The position numbers and the translations under genes were made by a program. DNA of 64,000 nt from an uncultured Clostridia bacterium (GTDB lineage Bacteria > Bacillota > Clostridia > UBA1381), in assembly GCA_944392335.1 (NCBI GenBank), contig CALXWJ010000001.1, positions 62,001 to 126,000 of the forward strand, read 5' to 3'. Numbering within the stretch: position 1 is the stretch's first letter; each line of letters begins with the position of its first letter. This document shows, in pieces, positions 63,498-64,000 of the stretch. A model generated the notes under the pieces. It did not search any database and was not told where the DNA came from. It saw nothing but the letters and a program-made list of their open reading frames with translations.

Positions 63498-63927
63498 TGT
63501 ACATATTAATTAAATATAATCGATGTGAATATTTGTAAAGATTATATTATTACTCCTATCAGAAAATTTAATATTAAACATATATAAATATCAAAATATT
63601 ATAAATTACAGAAAAAATAATATATTGAATTTTATATAATATTATTATACACTATATATAAAATAAAGTCAATAAATTTTAAATGATTTGGTGATATTTT
63701 AGAATGAGTGCGCATTTTTTTGACATGGAGAAAGAATTAATAAAATTTATAAATGTAAAAAAATATAAATACAGCATAATTATAGAAAAAATCATATACC
63801 CATATACAAATTTATACAGATTAATAAGTTGTTTAATAAATGACAAGAGAACGGACTTAGCATTTATAAGTTTTTAACAATATTAAAAATCTCTTTTTTT
63901 GTTAGTTGTTTATGTATTTAAAAAAAT
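63498..63927. other. Very AT-rich intergenic region, no gene seen
   Basis: About 430 bases of A/T-rich DNA with many TATA-like words and no believable coding frame. It probably contains promoters for the AraC gene to the left and for a gene starting at or beyond the right edge. Confidence 0.5.
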
Positions 63928-63962
63928 CCCGTATTTACGGGTTGCGGCATTTTGAAAATGCC
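63928..63962 (+). promoter_or_regulatory. Two adjacent small hairpins in a probable 5' leader
   Basis: CCCGTA-TT-TACGGG (63928-63941) and GGCATTTT-G-AAAATGCC (63946-63962) lie just before AAAGGAG (63982-63988) and an ATG at 63992. I do not recognise a riboswitch class. The coding part is beyond the window. Confidence 0.4.
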
Positions 63963-63991
63963 TATAGAAAACGGAAAAACGAAAGGAGAAA

Positions 63992-64000
63992 ATGGAATTA
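63992..64000 (+). CDS. Possible start of a gene running off the window
   Basis: ATGGAATTA follows the AAAGGAG site, but the gap of 3 bases is short, so the true start may lie further right. Only three codons are visible. Confidence 0.25.

Overview
The window looks like chromosomal DNA of a low-GC Firmicute (Bacillota, class Clostridia), probably a gut or rumen polysaccharide degrader. The reasons are AT-rich DNA, AGGAGG-type ribosome binding sites, TTGACA/TATAAT promoters, many Gram-positive signal peptides, S-layer homology (SLH) anchors and AraC regulators. This is inferred from style and gene content; there is no rRNA or marker gene here.

The window is dominated by three reiterations of one set of secreted or surface proteins. 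Cassette A (1-13591) holds two LamG/Ig-like proteins (the first cut by the window edge), an SLH-anchored protein (S), a beta-helix GH141-like protein, and an SGNH-SLH-X fusion. Cassette B (21795-38626) holds a LamG/Ig protein, S, SLH-X, a beta-helix protein, a free SGNH hydrolase and a second beta-helix protein. Cassette C (42099-61342) holds S, SLH-X, a beta-helix protein, a LamG/Ig protein, a LamG-SGNH fusion and a second beta-helix protein. Each set contains exactly one S protein, one X protein and one SGNH esterase domain. The SGNH domain is fused to X in A, free in B, and fused to LamG/Ig modules in C. A C-terminal beta-rich module recurs in eight of these proteins.

Between the cassettes lie genes without signal peptides: a GH27 alpha-galactosidase-like enzyme (13914), a URO-D-family methyltransferase-like protein (15366), a GH106 alpha-L-rhamnosidase-like enzyme (18709) and a DUF2961/GH172 protein (39012). 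Three intact AraC regulators sit beside them and a fourth (41142) is divergent from cassette C. At the right end are a sugar-phosphate-isomerase/epimerase-like protein (61671) with a consensus promoter and a frameshifted AraC gene (62687-63497). A plausible reading is that the surface proteins attack and de-esterify a complex plant glycan, perhaps pectic, and cytoplasmic exo-glycosidases finish the oligosaccharides. No transporter gene is visible, so import must be encoded elsewhere.

The intergenic regions contain two families of hairpin-forming repeats. One family shows compensatory base changes between copies. A small covarying hairpin also precedes the ribosome binding site of two cassette genes.
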